A DNA stretch of 43,561 nucleotides from Bacillota bacterium. Lineage in GTDB: Bacteria > Bacillota > UBA4882 > UBA8346. Shown here in pieces: positions 42,939-43,561 of the stretch. The translations under genes and the position numbers were made by a program. The notes under the pieces are model-generated. The model was not told the origin of the DNA. It ran no database searches and saw only the letters and a list, made by a program, of their open reading frames with translations. The DNA is taken from contig JAEZJK010000072.1 of NCBI GenBank assembly GCA_023415835.1, forward strand, positions 1 to 43,561. The letters are read 5' to 3'. How positions within the stretch are numbered: the first letter of the stretch is position 1; each line of letters starts with the position of its first letter.

Positions 42939-43561
42939 CTATGGCTCTTCATACCCCCAGCCATAATCACCGTGGTAGATCATTTGTTTGGTCATGCCTC
43001 CGTCGACGGTGATGTTTTCCCCGGTGATAAAACCGTTAGCTTCATGGCATAAGAACATTACGGCCCGGGCAATATCAAGCGGTTTGCCAACCCGGCCCAC
43101 CGGGTGCTGCCCCTTATCGGCCAGGCTGTGTTTACTCTCAAAATCCGGATCATAATTGGCGCTAACGTCGATCCAACCGGGACTTACACTATTGACCCTC
43201 ACTTTACCGGCAAGGCTCACGGCCAGGGCATGGGTCAAGGCTGAGATACCGCCTTTGGCTGCAGTGTAACTCTCAGTGTCCCGCTGCGACATGACGGCCC
43301 GGGTCGATGCAATATTTACAATGGCTCCAGCTGCCCCGAAATGATCCCGAAATAGTTTGGCCAGCATATAAGGGGCGGTTACTCCAACTTTGAAGACATA
43401 ATTGAAATCATCATAATCGCAATCGGAGATGATACCCTTCCGGCTTAAACAAGCATTATTGATCAGGTAATCGACCCGGCCGTAAGTTTCGATAACTTGA
43501 CGCGCGAAGTTTTCCAACACTGTTTTTTCGGCAAGATCGCCCCAATAAAACAAACCTGCGC
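42939..43561 (-). CDS. SDR family oxidoreductase (N-terminus cut by window edge)
   Basis: The frame runs off the right edge; the visible 207 codons begin ...AGLFYWGDLAEK. Classical SDR features are present: YLINNACLSRKG (NNAG-type motif), the VNIAST serine strand, catalytic SYTAAKGG (Tyr-x3-Lys), the VRVNSVSPGWID loop and the GENITVDGG end. The NAD(P)-binding GxxxGxG lies outside the window. The TKQMIYHGDYGWGYE tail occurs in several clostridial SDRs of unknown substrate. Annotated as 5'-incomplete. Confidence 0.88.
   Translation of the reverse strand, partial: AGLFYWGDLAEKTVLENFARQVIETYGRVDYLINNACLSRKGIISDCDYDDFNYVFKVGVTAPYMLAKLFRDHFGAAGAIVNIASTRAVMSQRDTESYTAAKGGISALTHALAVSLAGKVRVNSVSPGWIDVSANYDPDFESKHSLADKGQHPVGRVGKPLDIARAVMFLCHEANGFITGENITVDGGMTKQMIYHGDYGWGYEEP

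Overview
The window looks like a chromosomal segment of a spore-forming, probably anaerobic member of the Bacillota. Evidence: a pair of CotF-type spore coat genes (41250-41782), a strict-anaerobe class hydroxylamine reductase (15049-16605), strong purine-rich Shine-Dalgarno sequences, occasional TTG and GTG starts, and moderate GC. A TolC-type outer-membrane factor gene at the left edge suggests a two-membrane (diderm) lineage. I saw no rRNA, tRNA, CRISPR array, prophage or complete insertion sequence. Species cannot be named from sequence alone.

Layout, left to right. 1-1477: TolC gene followed by the first codons of a downstream gene, an efflux operon on the minus strand. 1774-4038: secreted PL9-type pectate lyase. 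4234-6413: minus-strand small genes, including two GNAT acetyltransferases, a double-domain tautomerase, a histidine phosphatase remnant and a frameshifted DUF559 nuclease-like gene. 6507-7038: intergenic region with a nested inverted repeat and a near-consensus promoter. 7039-10163: EVE protein, DegV, hemolysin III-type membrane protein and YchF. 10282-13386: dCache-PAS-PAS-GGDEF-EAL protein. 13524-16605: Crp/Fnr regulator divergent from a ferredoxin-hcp operon, a nitric oxide or nitrosative stress module. 16606-17230: terminators and a GC-rich orphan stretch. 17231-21936: small coiled-coil protein, GH13 glucosidase, a 21-bp minisatellite with an open heptad-repeat frame, and a membrane adenylate cyclase operon. 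22422-24418: DEAD-box helicase and YajQ, convergent around a shared terminator.

The most unusual part is 24569-35002. A very large MalT/BTAD-type regulator is divergent from a plus-strand run of exported proteins that looks like three diverged copies of one cassette. Three copies of an unrecognised small secreted protein (family A here), one LolA-like DUF4412 protein plus a 28-codon relic of a second, two poly-Gly lipoproteins (one a beta-propeller, one with InlB/Flg_new repeats), and two nearly identical DUF3592 membrane proteins occur in the order A-B, A-L-C, A-b-L-C. This suggests an ancestral A-B-L-C unit that was duplicated and then partly lost. The function is unknown.

35170-43561: tandem-HD HD-GYP phosphodiesterase, citrate synthase, PutP-type sodium/proline symporter, an atypical SDR epimerase-like protein, the coat pair, a YfcE-type phosphodiesterase, a small gene apparently fused from TrmO and GyrI-like parts, and a truncated SDR at the right edge.

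Nucleotide second-messenger signalling is dense: GGDEF-EAL, HD-GYP, YajQ and a class III adenylate cyclase lie within 26 kb. Several remnants (histidine phosphatase, DUF559, DUF4412 relic, TrmO-GyrI fusion) show ongoing deletion and decay between intact genes.
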